A stretch of 64,000 nucleotides of DNA from DASUAS01 sp963809795 (GTDB lineage: Bacteria; Actinomycetota; Acidimicrobiia; IMCC26256; DASPTH01): positions 41,381 to 105,380 of the forward strand of contig CAWELN010000022.1 of NCBI GenBank assembly GCA_963809795.1. The letters are read 5' to 3'. Positions 55,038 through 63,398 of this stretch are shown here, one piece after another; the stretch's first letter is position 1, and every line of letters starts with the position of its first letter. The notes below the pieces were generated by a model. That model saw only the letters and a list, made by a program, of their open reading frames with translations. It made no database searches and was not told where the DNA came from. A program made the position numbers and the translations under genes.

Positions 55038-57251
55038 ATGCAGCATCCCGCGGCCTTGACCGGACGCGGGCGAGTAGCGTGCGAGGCTCTGACCGACACC
55101 GAGCGTTACGCCGGCACCATCCCGCCGCCTTCCTCGCTGGGGCGCACCGATGGGTCCGTGACACTGGTCGAAGGTCAGACGTTCTGCGTCTCCGACCGGA
55201 CGGGCGACGTGTGTCCGAATCAGCCCCACGGCTTGTTCGTGCTTGACACTCGTGTGCTGTCGCGTTGGGAGTTGTTGATTGACGGCCATCCGCTCGAGTC
55301 GCTCACCGTCGACGTGCCTGAACCGTTCACGGCGCTGTTCGTGGGCCGGGCCCTCCCACCAGCTGGTCAGGTCGATTCCGACGTGATTGCCTTCCGGGAC
55401 CGCGCGATCGGCCAGGGCCTCAGGGAGCGGATCGCGGTCACCAACTACGGCACCAGCGCGGTGGACGTGGAGATCGAGCTGCGGTGCGACGTCGACTTCG
55501 CCGACCTCTTCGAGGTGAAGGAGCGCCGCGTGGTCGAGCGCATCGGACGGCGACACGAGACCACTGCGCACGGGCTGGTGTTCACATTCCGCGACGGCAG
55601 CGTCGACAAGACCGTTGAGCTGCGCACGAACGACGCGCCCACCGTGGTCGACCACACGCTGCGTTGGATGACCAGGCTCGATCCGCACGGGACCTGGACG
55701 GTGTGCGTGGAGTGCATCGCCACGCTCGGCGATGAGGTGCTGATCCCGCGCTTCCGTTGCCGCGGTGTCGATACCGACTCCGTCCCGGCGCGGCGGCTCG
55801 CGTCGTGGCGGGCGTCGCTCCCGGCGGTGCACACGGACCACGCGGGGCTCGGCGAAGCGGTGCGCCAGGCCGGCGAAGACCTCGGCGCGCTGAGGATCTT
55901 CGACCCCGAGCATCCCGACGTACCGATTCTTGCCGCGGGCGCGCCGTGGTTCATGACCGTGTTCGGCCGCGACTCGCTGCTCTCCGCGTGGATGACGCTG
56001 CTCGCCGACCCCGCGCTCGCGCGGGGTGTGCTCGAGACGCTGGCCCGCTTCCAGGGTGTCGAGGTGAACGACGCGACCGAGGAGGAACCGGGGAAGATCC
56101 TGCACGAGATGCGTTTCGGCGCGTCCGCCCGGGCCGCGCTCGGCTCGGGCGAGGTGTACTACGGCTCGATCGACGCGACACCTCTGTTCGTGATGTTGCT
56201 CGGAGAGCTGCGACGCTGGGACCTCGCCGACGACCTCGTCCCGAGGTTGCTCCAACACGCCGACCGGGCCCTCGAATGGATCGAGTGCTTCGGCGACCGC
56301 GACGGTGACGGCTACGTCGAGTACGCCCGCGCCAGCTCGACCGGACTGGCGAACCAGGGCTGGAAGGATTCCTGGGACGCGATCCGCTTCGCCGACGGCA
56401 CGCTCGCTGAGGCGCCGATCGCGCTGTGTGAGGTTCAAGGCTACGTGTACGCGGCCTATGTCGCACGAGCCCACTTCGCTCGTGAGGCCGGCGACGAGGT
56501 GACGTTCTCGCGTTACCGCGACAAGGCCCGTCAGCTCTGGCTCCGGTTCAACGAGGATTTCTGGCTCCCTGAGCACGGCTACTACGCGCTCGGCCTCGAT
56601 GCCGACAAGCGCCCGATTGACGCGCTCGCCTCCAACTTGGGCCACTGCCTGTGGACCGGGATCATCGACCCCGCACGCGCGGGGTTGGTCGTGGAGCGGC
56701 TGATGTCTCCGGAGATGTTCTCGGGCTGGGGCGTTCGGACGCTGGCCACCAACATGGCCGCGTTCAACCCGGTGAGCTACCACAACGGCTCGATCTGGCC
56801 GCATGACAACGCGATCTGCGCCGCCGGCCTGATGCGCTACGGCTATGTGGAGGAGGCGCACCGCGTGATCGGCGCGCAGCTCGATGTGTCGGAGGCGTTC
56901 CGCGGCCACCTCCCTGAGCTCTTCGCCGGCTTTGCGCGCGGCCGCCCGGCGAGCCCGGCGTCGTACCCCACGTCGTGTTCGCCCCAGGCGTGGGCTTCGG
57001 CGTCGCCGCTTCTCTGGTTGCGCACCTTGTTGCGGATCGATCCGTGGGCCGCGCACGATGAGGTACGGATCGATCCCGAGCTCCCGCCGTGGATCGAGGC
57101 GCTGCGGGTCGAGGGAATCGAGATCGCCGGTGAGCTACTGACCGTCGATGTCGTGAATGGTCGCGTCGACGTGCGCGGCGGCGGTCACCTCGATGTGCTG
57201 CGCAACTCCCGTGCCGCGCTCATAGCGGCCCGGGTGCCTGGCGACTTCTGA
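55038..57251 (+). CDS. Glycogen-debranching-like amylo-alpha-1,6-glucosidase (GDE/GH15-like fold)
   Basis: The product has 737 residues. The N-terminal beta domain has the signature FCVSDRTGDVCPNQPHGLFV and DTRVLSRWELLIDG, typical of GDE_N_bis proteins. The C-terminal (alpha/alpha)6 barrel has APWFMTVFGRDSLLSAWM, GYVEYARASSTGLANQGWKDSWD with acidic residues at the active site, and NPVSYHNGSIWPHDNA. Proteins of this kind cleave alpha-1,6 branch points or related glycosides; specificity is not resolved. The ATG at 55038 is a reasonable start; an ATG at 54843 adds 65 unlikely residues. Its 3' end overlaps the convergent GT4 gene by 67 bp. It is often paired with such a glycosyltransferase. Confidence 0.85.
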   Translation: MQHPAALTGRGRVACEALTDTERYAGTIPPPSSLGRTDGSVTLVEGQTFCVSDRTGDVCPNQPHGLFVLDTRVLSRWELLIDGHPLESLTVDVPEPFTALFVGRALPPAGQVDSDVIAFRDRAIGQGLRERIAVTNYGTSAVDVEIELRCDVDFADLFEVKERRVVERIGRRHETTAHGLVFTFRDGSVDKTVELRTNDAPTVVDHTLRWMTRLDPHGTWTVCVECIATLGDEVLIPRFRCRGVDTDSVPARRLASWRASLPAVHTDHAGLGEAVRQAGEDLGALRIFDPEHPDVPILAAGAPWFMTVFGRDSLLSAWMTLLADPALARGVLETLARFQGVEVNDATEEEPGKILHEMRFGASARAALGSGEVYYGSIDATPLFVMLLGELRRWDLADDLVPRLLQHADRALEWIECFGDRDGDGYVEYARASSTGLANQGWKDSWDAIRFADGTLAEAPIALCEVQGYVYAAYVARAHFAREAGDEVTFSRYRDKARQLWLRFNEDFWLPEHGYYALGLDADKRPIDALASNLGHCLWTGIIDPARAGLVVERLMSPEMFSGWGVRTLATNMAAFNPVSYHNGSIWPHDNAICAAGLMRYGYVEEAHRVIGAQLDVSEAFRGHLPELFAGFARGRPASPASYPTSCSPQAWASASPLLWLRTLLRIDPWAAHDEVRIDPELPPWIEALRVEGIEIAGELLTVDVVNGRVDVRGGGHLDVLRNSRAALIAARVPGDF

Positions 57252-58297
57252 CCCCACCCGACCGATCGGTAGACCGCCTCATAGCCGTCGACCATCGAGT
57301 CGGCGGAGAACCTCTGCGCTGCCTGCTCGCGGCACACCTTCGGCGAGAGCGTCGCAACCCGGTCGACGGCCGCGATCATCTCCGTTGTGGTGTCGCACAG
57401 GTAGCCGGTGACGCCATGGGAGATGATCTCGGGTGCCGCGCCGACCGGCCGCGTGATGACCGGCGTGCCGCACGCAAGCGACTCCGCGAGCACCAGCCCG
57501 AAGGGCTCGGGCCAGTAGATCGGGCACAGCGTGGCGCACGCTCGACCTACGAGGTCGACCTTCATCGCGTGGGGCGGCTGCTCGATCACCCGCACACCGT
57601 CGTGCAGCAGCGGCTCGACGACCCCGTTCCAGTACTCCCACTCCGCGGGTTCCGATCGCTTCACCATCATGATGAGCGGACGGCCCGCGGCACGGGCGAC
57701 TTCGACCGCGATCTCAGGCGCCTTGTCGGCATTCACCCTTCCGACGAACACCAGGAAGTCCTCTTTGGTGTTGCGGTATGGGTGAAGCTGGAGGTCGACG
57801 CCGTTGTGCACCATCCCCGCGTAGTCGACTCCGGGGTTCATGGCCGCCTGGGCCTGGCTGATGGCGACGAGGTGCACGAAGTCCTGCACGAGCGCGAGCT
57901 TGTTCCGTAGTCCCGCAGTCCACGGCCCGTGCAACGTGTGGACCACCGGAGGGCCGTCGCGCAGCAATGCGGCGAAGGCCGGACCGAGACTCGTGTGGTC
58001 GTGGATGACGTCGAAGTCGTCAGCCTCGAGATACGCGTGCAAGGTGTGGAACGCGTCGTCGTCAGGCGCGCCGCCGATGATCTCGGGTGGCTCGCTCAGG
58101 GGCGACACCAGCCGGGCCGCGGTGCGCGAGCCCGAGGCGGCGAACAGGGTGACGTCGTGGCCGCGTTCCACGAGGCCATCCGCGAGGAGCGCGATGACCC
58201 GCTCGGTGCCGCCGTAGCCCACCGGGGGGACCGGGAGCCACGGGGGTGCCACGAGCGCGATACGCAAGCGACGCCGGGTGAGCTGAGTGACCGTCAT
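57185..58297 (-). CDS. Glycosyltransferase family 4 (GT4)
   Basis: The product has 370 residues with a GT-B fold. The N-terminal Rossmann half begins IALVAPPWLPVPPVGYGGTERVIALLADGL, with the glycine-rich acceptor loop. The C-terminal half has LVFVGRVNADKAPE and the donor-binding EPFGLVLAESLACGTPVITR (E-x7-E). It probably transfers a hexose from a nucleotide sugar. The convergent partner is a debranching-like enzyme, so it may act on a glucan or glycoside in the same pathway. The C-terminal 67 bp overlap that gene. Confidence 0.9.
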   Translation of the reverse strand: MTVTQLTRRRLRIALVAPPWLPVPPVGYGGTERVIALLADGLVERGHDVTLFAASGSRTAARLVSPLSEPPEIIGGAPDDDAFHTLHAYLEADDFDVIHDHTSLGPAFAALLRDGPPVVHTLHGPWTAGLRNKLALVQDFVHLVAISQAQAAMNPGVDYAGMVHNGVDLQLHPYRNTKEDFLVFVGRVNADKAPEIAVEVARAAGRPLIMMVKRSEPAEWEYWNGVVEPLLHDGVRVIEQPPHAMKVDLVGRACATLCPIYWPEPFGLVLAESLACGTPVITRPVGAAPEIISHGVTGYLCDTTTEMIAAVDRVATLSPKVCREQAAQRFSADSMVDGYEAVYRSVGWGQKSPGTRAAMSAARELRSTSR

Positions 58298-58442
58298 CAG
58301 GAAGCCCTTCCTTCGACGGACCTCATCTAGGGCGGCCGAACATCAATTACTACTGGTCAGCGGCTGAAACCGGAAGGCACTTCCGCGATCACGCATCCAG
58401 CAATCGGCTGCCGGGTGCCGCGCGGCGGGCCAGAATGGGCGG

Positions 58443-58625
58443 ATGACCGTGTGGGAATACCTCGTTGTCGCGCTCCCGGCGTTCGTCGCGCCCACAACCC
58501 ACCGTGGTGCGTCGGCCGCGGTGCAGACGTTGGACGAACTGGGCGCGGACGGTTGGGAAGCTGTCGGGATGACGCAGCTCGCTGATGGCAGTGTCACTGT
58601 GCTCCTCAAGCGATCGAAGACGTGA
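58443..58625 (+). CDS. DUF4177-like small protein
   Basis: The product has 60 residues. WEYLVVALPAFVAP at the start, LDELGADGWEAVGMTQL in the middle and VLLKRSK at the end match the DUF4177 layout (W-E-Y ... LG-x-x-GWE ... LKR). No function is known for the family. The start is the ATG at 58443; it faces the GT4 gene divergently across 145 bp in which no gene is visible. Confidence 0.6.
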   Translation: MTVWEYLVVALPAFVAPTTHRGASAAVQTLDELGADGWEAVGMTQLADGSVTVLLKRSKT

Positions 58626-58707
58626 CGGGGATCCCGTCGAGGAAGGTCTGTTCGGGACCGTGCGGCCATCCCCGTACTCATCTCGGAACGACGATGGCCG
58701 GTGTCGC

Positions 58708-59058
58708 CTAGTTGACGGCGCTCCGTCGCCGTTTCGCAGCGGAGCGAGTGGAGTTGCGGGTGATGTCACGACCGCCGAGGAGCTCGAGCACGTCGCCGAT
58801 CGTGCGTTCCTCACTCGTCGGTTCCGCCAACGGGAGATGGTGTTGCACCTCGTAGCGATTCCGCCGACCGTCGCGTTCCTTGATCACGTAACCCGCCTCG
58901 GTGAGGTCCGCGACCACGCCGAACGCGGTGCGCTCGGTGATCCCGAGCGTCGCGGCGATGTCGCGGAGGCGGATACCCGGGTCGCGCGCGATGCACAACA
59001 GGACACGAGCATGGTTCGTCAGGAAGCTCCACTCCGACATCGGGGCGATTCTAGTCAT
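58708..59058 (-). CDS. Winged-helix transcriptional regulator (MarR/ArsR-like)
   Basis: The product has 116 residues. WSFLTNHARVLLCIARDPG is followed by IRLRDIAATLGITERTAFGVVADLTEAGYVIKERDGRRNRYEV, a typical winged helix-turn-helix with its wing. The C-terminus is basic (RSAAKRRRSAVN). An in-frame ATG at 59040 (MSEWSF) is an alternative start with a more standard N-terminus. The region before it is AT-rich and likely carries the promoter. Nothing indicates its target; the VC0807-type gene is upstream on the same strand. Confidence 0.82.
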   Translation of the reverse strand: MTRIAPMSEWSFLTNHARVLLCIARDPGIRLRDIAATLGITERTAFGVVADLTEAGYVIKERDGRRNRYEVQHHLPLAEPTSEERTIGDVLELLGGRDITRNSTRSAAKRRRSAVN

Positions 59059-59132
59059 AAACAACTGGAAATGAGTTACATGGACGCCGACGAAGCTCGC
59101 GACGCGCGCTGGGGCTGATCTGAAGCTGCCGC

Positions 59133-59846
59133 TCAGCGCCCGGCGAACGCGAACACCAGGCGCTCGCTCCGCACGACGCGCAACGCCCACAGGATCGTGA
59201 TGACGATCGCGCCGATGGTCACGGCCAGGCAGGTCAGAGTCTTGAACGCCACGAACGTCGCCACTGGCATGCTGACCAACATCCCGAACGTGATGGCCGC
59301 GGTCACGATGTGTACGCCGGCCCAGAGCACGGTCAGCCCTCCGAACAGCCGGAGCACCGCCGGGCGAGCCGCCACCTCGGGCGCGAGCGGGCAGAAGTCG
59401 TGGGCGAGGCGGGCGATGACCGGACGCCCGATCACGACCGAGCCGAGGAACAGCACCGCCAAAGCCACCGTCGTCGCGATCGGCTGGATGAAGTATGCGA
59501 ACGTGCTCCCGCTGACGAGACCAACCAGCGTCCGCACCGTCAGGCCAAGCGTCGCGAGCACGAGGATCGCCGGGATCGGTATGGCGCGGACGACGCGACG
59601 CAAGATCGCGACGTATGCCCACACCAGCACCGCCGCCATCGCTACCGGCGCGTTGATCGTCTTCACGACCACGAAGAACATGACCGCAGGGATGACCGTT
59701 GCTTCAATCAGGTTCGGCAGCCCGCGCCGCGCCACCGCGTGGAGCAACGGAAGCTTCTCGCAGGTCGGGTGCACCTGTGGCCCATCGGCGCCGCCACCGT
59801 CCACGAGCATCCACGGCGCTGGTTTGACGGCGATGACCTCGCCCAT
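59133..59846 (-). CDS. VC0807-family membrane protein
   Basis: The product has 237 residues with about six transmembrane segments. Segments such as RRGLPNLIEATVIPAVMFFV, LVGLVSGSTFAYFIQPIATTVALAVLFL and LAHDFCPLAPEVAARPAVLRLF are characteristic of the VC0807 family, whose function is not established. The start is the ATG at 59846; the frame is open to 59939, but the extra residues are polar and unlikely. It faces the small genes at 59974-60646 divergently. Confidence 0.85.
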   Translation of the reverse strand: MGEVIAVKPAPWMLVDGGGADGPQVHPTCEKLPLLHAVARRGLPNLIEATVIPAVMFFVVVKTINAPVAMAAVLVWAYVAILRRVVRAIPIPAILVLATLGLTVRTLVGLVSGSTFAYFIQPIATTVALAVLFLGSVVIGRPVIARLAHDFCPLAPEVAARPAVLRLFGGLTVLWAGVHIVTAAITFGMLVSMPVATFVAFKTLTCLAVTIGAIVITILWALRVVRSERLVFAFAGR

Positions 59847-59973
59847 GTTGGACAACCGATCCGCACTCCCGGCCGGCGAACCATCTGTCCGTCGAGCAAG
59901 AACCTGCCTGGAGAGTAGGCGGTGGATCAACCAACGCAAGACATTTCTTGAGATCGAGTGCTATCGTGGCCTC

Positions 59974-60291
59974 ATGACACGCCGCGATGCCTCTCTCGAG
60001 CCCGTGCGCAATTCCGACTCCGGACGCCAAGAGCGCTACCGCCTCGACGCCGCGCTCCGCGCCGCCTCAGTCGACGCCGATCAGCTCGACGCCACTACCC
60101 GAAGGCTCCTGCTGGCGAGGCTGAGCCAACACTCGGACGACTTCGCCGCCACCAAGGCGTTGCAAGCCTTGAACGTCTTTTCCGCCGGGCAACTCATCGA
60201 CGCTCCATCGGACGCGCCGGCACGACTGCGAGATGCAGGTCTCTCGGGCCTGGAACGCATGCGACGCCGGCGCACGACTCGAGCGGCATGA
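59974..60291 (+). CDS. Small hypothetical protein (first of a coupled trio)
   Basis: The product has 105 residues, highly charged and helical (QERYRLDAALRAASVDADQLDATTRRLLLARLSQ and an Arg-rich tail). No family is recognised. It ends with TGA overlapping the next ATG as ATGA. The long open frame upstream is antisense to the VC0807-type gene. It is the first gene of a transcript leading to the adenylate kinase paralogue. Confidence 0.55.
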   Translation: MTRRDASLEPVRNSDSGRQERYRLDAALRAASVDADQLDATTRRLLLARLSQHSDDFAATKALQALNVFSAGQLIDAPSDAPARLRDAGLSGLERMRRRRTTRAA

Positions 60292-60467
60292 GCGTGCATC
60301 GAGATGCAGCCGAACGGTCGCTCGTCGACGCGCAACACAACCCCGTCCTGTCGGCCGACCAATCGTTCAGAGCCGCACAGGTGCACGCGCTGTTGGCGAT
60401 CGAGCAGCAGCTCGGAGAGCTGCTGAGCCTGCTGCGTGCAGACGCGCGCGTCGGGCAGATGTCGTGA
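60288..60467 (+). CDS. Small hypothetical protein (second of a coupled trio)
   Basis: The product has 59 residues, a charged N-terminus followed by an amphipathic helix (AAQVHALLAIEQQLGELLSLL). The start ATG overlaps the previous stop (ATGA) and its own stop overlaps the next GTG (GTGA), so it is probably translated by coupling. The function is unknown. Confidence 0.5.
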   Translation: MSVHRDAAERSLVDAQHNPVLSADQSFRAAQVHALLAIEQQLGELLSLLRADARVGQMS

Positions 60468-60646
60468 ACGACCCCCGCATGCGCGTGCACTACCGGAGCC
60501 CATTCGCCTCTCCCGCGTGGCTGCCGACCTGGCAAGCGCAGTCGTACCTCGAGGAGGACGGTCGGCGTTGGTCGAAGCTCGAAGAGCTCGGCATGGTGTC
60601 GGCGCGGCAGCGCGCAGCCGGTCCACCCCGCATCGAGAGCACCTGA
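60464..60646 (+). CDS. Small hypothetical protein (third of a coupled trio)
   Basis: The product has 60 residues, starting at a GTG overlapping the previous stop. It is aromatic-rich in the middle (PAWLPTWQAQSYLEEDGRRW). The function is unknown. It ends 16 bp before the adenylate kinase gene, completing a tight run of three. Confidence 0.5.
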   Translation: MNDPRMRVHYRSPFASPAWLPTWQAQSYLEEDGRRWSKLEELGMVSARQRAAGPPRIEST

Positions 60647-60662
60647 GGCAACGCCGATTCAG

Positions 60663-61271
60663 ATGAACTTGCTCATCGTGGGCCCGCCGGGGTCGGGAAA
60701 GGGAACGCAGTCGCTCCGCATATCCAGGGCGCTGGGCATCCCGCACGTCTCGACCGGCGCGTTGCTCCGACACGCGATCCGACTCGGAACGCCTCTGGGC
60801 GACAGCGCTTGCGAGTGTGTCGCGGCGGGGCATCTCGTACCCGATGCACTGGTCAACGAACTCGTGCGAGAACGACTCGGACACGGCACCGCCCGAACGC
60901 GAGGCTTCCTGATTGATGGTTTCCCGCGCAACCGCGCCCAGCTCGACGCATTGCTCTCATGGCTCCATCCGGAAGCCCTCGACGCGGCCATCGAGCTGGC
61001 AGTGCCGAGCGAGGTCGTCGTGCAACGGCTTATGACGCGGGGACGCACCGACGATACCGAAGCCGGGATCGCCGCCCGACTCGGCGCGTACGAAGTCGAG
61101 ACCTCGCTGATGCTGCGCGACCTCGAGGCGACCGGGCTGCTGATCTCCGTCGACGCTGACCGGCCCATCGACGACGTGACCACGGACATCCTCGCGTCAC
61201 TCGCCCGACACCGAGCCAAGCAGCCGGCGTGCCTCTCGCAGCCGCATCGGGGTGTGATCGACCAGTGGTAA
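60663..61271 (+). CDS. Adenylate kinase-like protein with shortened LID
   Basis: The product has 202 residues. The P-loop is LLIVGPPGSGKGTQSL near residue 7, followed by ISTG-like VSTGALLRHAIR. GFLIDGFPRNRAQLDALL carries the conserved Asp-Gly-Phe-Pro-Arg. The LID region is very short: RLMTRGRTDDTEAGIAARL runs straight into the core without the usual 30-residue zinc-finger-like lid. It may be a second, divergent adenylate kinase rather than the housekeeping one, because ribosomal-protein and secY genes usually next to adk are absent. Confidence 0.85.
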   Translation: MNLLIVGPPGSGKGTQSLRISRALGIPHVSTGALLRHAIRLGTPLGDSACECVAAGHLVPDALVNELVRERLGHGTARTRGFLIDGFPRNRAQLDALLSWLHPEALDAAIELAVPSEVVVQRLMTRGRTDDTEAGIAARLGAYEVETSLMLRDLEATGLLISVDADRPIDDVTTDILASLARHRAKQPACLSQPHRGVIDQW

Positions 61272-61441
61272 GGCAGTCGTGCCTGGCGAAGGGTTGCTTC
61301 GCCACCTTCGAAGGAAGCCCCCCAAAGACGGGCGCGGTCCGGCACTGCAACCGGGCCGGGCCGGACGGCGGTCATGTGCACCGATGGGACGGGCAGCACT
61401 GGCAGGCAGCAGCGGGAGACATGCAGCACGACCGCGGCTGA
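61265..61441 (+). CDS. Possible small Cys/His-rich protein
   Basis: From a GTG at 61265 a 58-residue frame contains SCLAKGCFATF, a central HCNRAGPDGG and HVHRWDGQHW. The spacing of Cys and His could suit a zinc site. It overlaps the end of the adenylate kinase gene and no clear ribosome-binding site was found. It could be chance reading of a GC-rich gap. Confidence 0.25.
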   Translation: MVRQSCLAKGCFATFEGSPPKTGAVRHCNRAGPDGGHVHRWDGQHWQAAAGDMQHDRG

Positions 61442-61535
61442 GAGAATCAGCGCGTACCAGGGCATGAAGGATCGCGAGGCGCCGAGTCGCAGTGCTGGCG
61501 AGGGTTCATCGTCATCGTGAGTACCCTGGCAGTGG

Positions 61536-61733
61536 ATGCCGGGCCAGACGAACAAACCAACAGGCAACTGCCCCTGCTGTCATCGTGAGGACATCAGTCA
61601 CCGTGTGGTGATTGGCGCCTACGAGCGTGTGGCCTGCCGCATGTGTGCCGATGGCTACAAGAGAACGCCGGGCGCCGTGATCGAGGTCATGACTAGTCGT
61701 CAGCTCCGGCGCGCTGCCTCGCGCGTTCCCTAG
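61536..61733 (+). CDS. Small zinc-ribbon-like protein
   Basis: The product has 65 residues. CPCCHREDISHRVVIGAYE and then CRMC give a CxxC...CxxC pattern typical of a zinc ribbon. A basic C-terminal helix follows (SRQLRRAASR). The ATG is at 61536; a GGCAGTGG sequence upstream is only a weak ribosome-binding site. The function is unknown. Confidence 0.5.
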   Translation: MPGQTNKPTGNCPCCHREDISHRVVIGAYERVACRMCADGYKRTPGAVIEVMTSRQLRRAASRVP

Positions 61734-61863
61734 CCTGAACTGCGTCCGCGTCCCGCTTCGGAAGCGTACGAACCTTCTCCTTCGAAGCCGCGGACGCCTC
61801 GACATCGCTCGGCTCAGACCTTCGCGGCGTCGGCTTCGATGCAGACACCCGCGGCTTGGTCAT
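61693..61863 (-). CDS. Small basic protein (56 residues)
   Basis: The product has 56 residues, starting at ATG 61863. It is rich in Lys, Arg and Ala with a C-terminal KRDADAVQARERARQRAG helix that may bind nucleic acid. It overlaps the zinc-ribbon gene by 41 bp on the opposite strand, so both may not be real. A longer start at 61929 is less likely. Confidence 0.35.
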   Translation of the reverse strand: MTKPRVSASKPTPRRSEPSDVEASAASKEKVRTLPKRDADAVQARERARQRAGADD

Positions 61864-61936
61864 CGTGTAGAGGCTACTCGTGGTATTTGATTCGCCGCGT
61901 TGGTGAGCAATCCCGCAGGCATTCTGCACCGGGCGA

Positions 61937-62050
61937 CTAGCGAGCCTTGCTGTGCTTCTTCCGGGCCTTGCTCCGCTGCTTCTTCCCCGGAGGTCCCTCG
62001 GGACTACCCGAGGGCGTCGTGCTGTCGCCGGGCTTCTTCTGTTTCGCCAT
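61937..62050 (-). CDS. Very small Lys/Arg-rich protein (37 residues)
   Basis: A frame of 37 residues from ATG 62050 (a second ATG directly upstream at 62053) encodes MAKQKKPGD at the start, a Pro/Gly/Ser-rich middle and a KARKKHSKAR tail. Its composition is that of a nucleic-acid-binding micro-protein. It is too small to be certain; no clear ribosome-binding site is seen. It lies divergent to the sigma factor gene. Confidence 0.4.
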   Translation of the reverse strand: MAKQKKPGDSTTPSGSPEGPPGKKQRSKARKKHSKAR

Positions 62051-62196
62051 CATGTGAGCCTAGGGGCTGGACCAGGCAGCCGTCGTCGAACCGCCGTGGG
62101 ACCGTCGCGCTGACGGCGGTGCGCGCGTCGTGGTGGTACTGCCATTCCCCGCGAGGTTCTGAGCCTTTGCCGGACGACTGCGCACTCGGGCCGCTG

Positions 62197-62227
62197 ATCA
62201 CGTAGGTTGGAGTTGCTACAACGTGAT
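62197..62227. promoter_or_regulatory. Inverted repeat upstream of the sigma factor gene
   Basis: ATCACGT and ACGTGAT form perfect 7-bp arms around 17 bases, 110 bp before the chosen sigma factor start. It may be an operator; no regulator is assigned. Confidence 0.3.
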
Positions 62228-62336
62228 GCGTTCGAGTTCTGTTCGCCTTGGGTGGACGGGCCCGATCGGTCGCGAGAGTCCGGCCAGGCGTGTGCCCCGG
62301 CCCCACTCGTTGAGCGAGAGGGCGCCTGGGAACCTG

Positions 62337-63278
62337 ATGGCGGGACCGCGACGAGTCGAACGTGATGACGAAGACCTGGTCCGCCTCTATCTGACCGAGG
62401 TCGGGCGCCACGAGTTGTTGTCCAAGGACGATGAAGCTCGCCTGGCTCAGCAGATCGAGGAGGCGAGCCGAGCGAACCGGGCGCTCACCGAGCCGGGGAG
62501 GGTGTTCACCCCGAACGAGCGGCGGACGTTGCGTCGAACGGCACGGCGGGGCGCCGAGGCCCACGACGTCTTCGTGCAGGCGAACCTGCGGCTGGTGGTC
62601 TCGATTGCCAAGAAGTACCAAGCGTCCGGGCTTCCGCTCCTGGACCTGGTCCAGGACGGGAACGTCGGTCTGATCCACGCCGTCGAGAAGTTCGACTGGC
62701 GCAAAGGGTTCAAGTTCTCGACGTACGCGACGTGGTGGATCCGTCAGGCGATCTCGCGCGGCATCGCGAACACGGCTCGTACGATTCGCCTGCCGGTTCA
62801 CGCCAACGACAGGCTTGCTCTGCTCCAACGCATGCGTGCAGAGCTCGAAGCGAAGCTCGGCCGGCCGGCGACGCGGGCCGAACTGGCCGACGCGCTTGAC
62901 ATCCCGGAAGCCAAGGTCGTCGACGTGATGCTGTTCGCGGTTGGACCGCTGTCGTTGTCCGAGCCGCTCGGTGAGGACGCGTCAGCCGAGTTGGGTGATC
63001 TGGTCGAAGACCACTCCCAGCCTTCACCCTGTGACGCGGCAATCCTGGCGTTGCTGCCGGCCGAGGTCGCTACGCTGCTCAGCGCCCTTGACGAGCGGGA
63101 ACAGCGCATCCTCTCGTTGCGGTATGGCTTGGATCGCGGTGAACCGCGCACGCTCGAGGAAGTCGGTGAACATCTTCACCTCACTCGCGAACGCATCCGT
63201 CAGATCGAAGCCAAAGCGATGAGCAAGCTCCGCCACCCCGCCAACCCGAACTTTGCCCGCAGCCTCCTCGACACATAA
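62337..63278 (+). CDS. Group-2-type RNA polymerase sigma-70 factor (HrdD/SigB-like)
   Basis: The product has 313 residues. Region 1.2 is DLVRLYLTEVGRHELL. Region 2 (about 80-140) has NLRLVVSIAKKYQASGLPLLDLVQDGNVGL, RKGFKFSTYATWWIRQAI. Region 3 and region 4 (about 250-300) have ERQILSLRYGL-like sequence and TRERIRQIEAKAMSKLRH. Primary sigma factors carry a longer N-terminus, so this one is probably an alternative housekeeping-like factor used under stress. The ATG at 62337 is tentative; the frame is open to 62223 with an ATG there. Confidence 0.92.
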   Translation: MAGPRRVERDDEDLVRLYLTEVGRHELLSKDDEARLAQQIEEASRANRALTEPGRVFTPNERRTLRRTARRGAEAHDVFVQANLRLVVSIAKKYQASGLPLLDLVQDGNVGLIHAVEKFDWRKGFKFSTYATWWIRQAISRGIANTARTIRLPVHANDRLALLQRMRAELEAKLGRPATRAELADALDIPEAKVVDVMLFAVGPLSLSEPLGEDASAELGDLVEDHSQPSPCDAAILALLPAEVATLLSALDEREQRILSLRYGLDRGEPRTLEEVGEHLHLTRERIRQIEAKAMSKLRHPANPNFARSLLDT

Positions 63279-63398
63279 GCGCACGCCGACGCGCCTCCAG
63301 CTCCGAACCTTCCAGCATCCGTTGTTCGTCGCCGAAGCGAGACAGCCCCAGCTTGGATCGTCGAAGCGAAGGCGACCGGTGCGGTTGCGATTGGAGGG

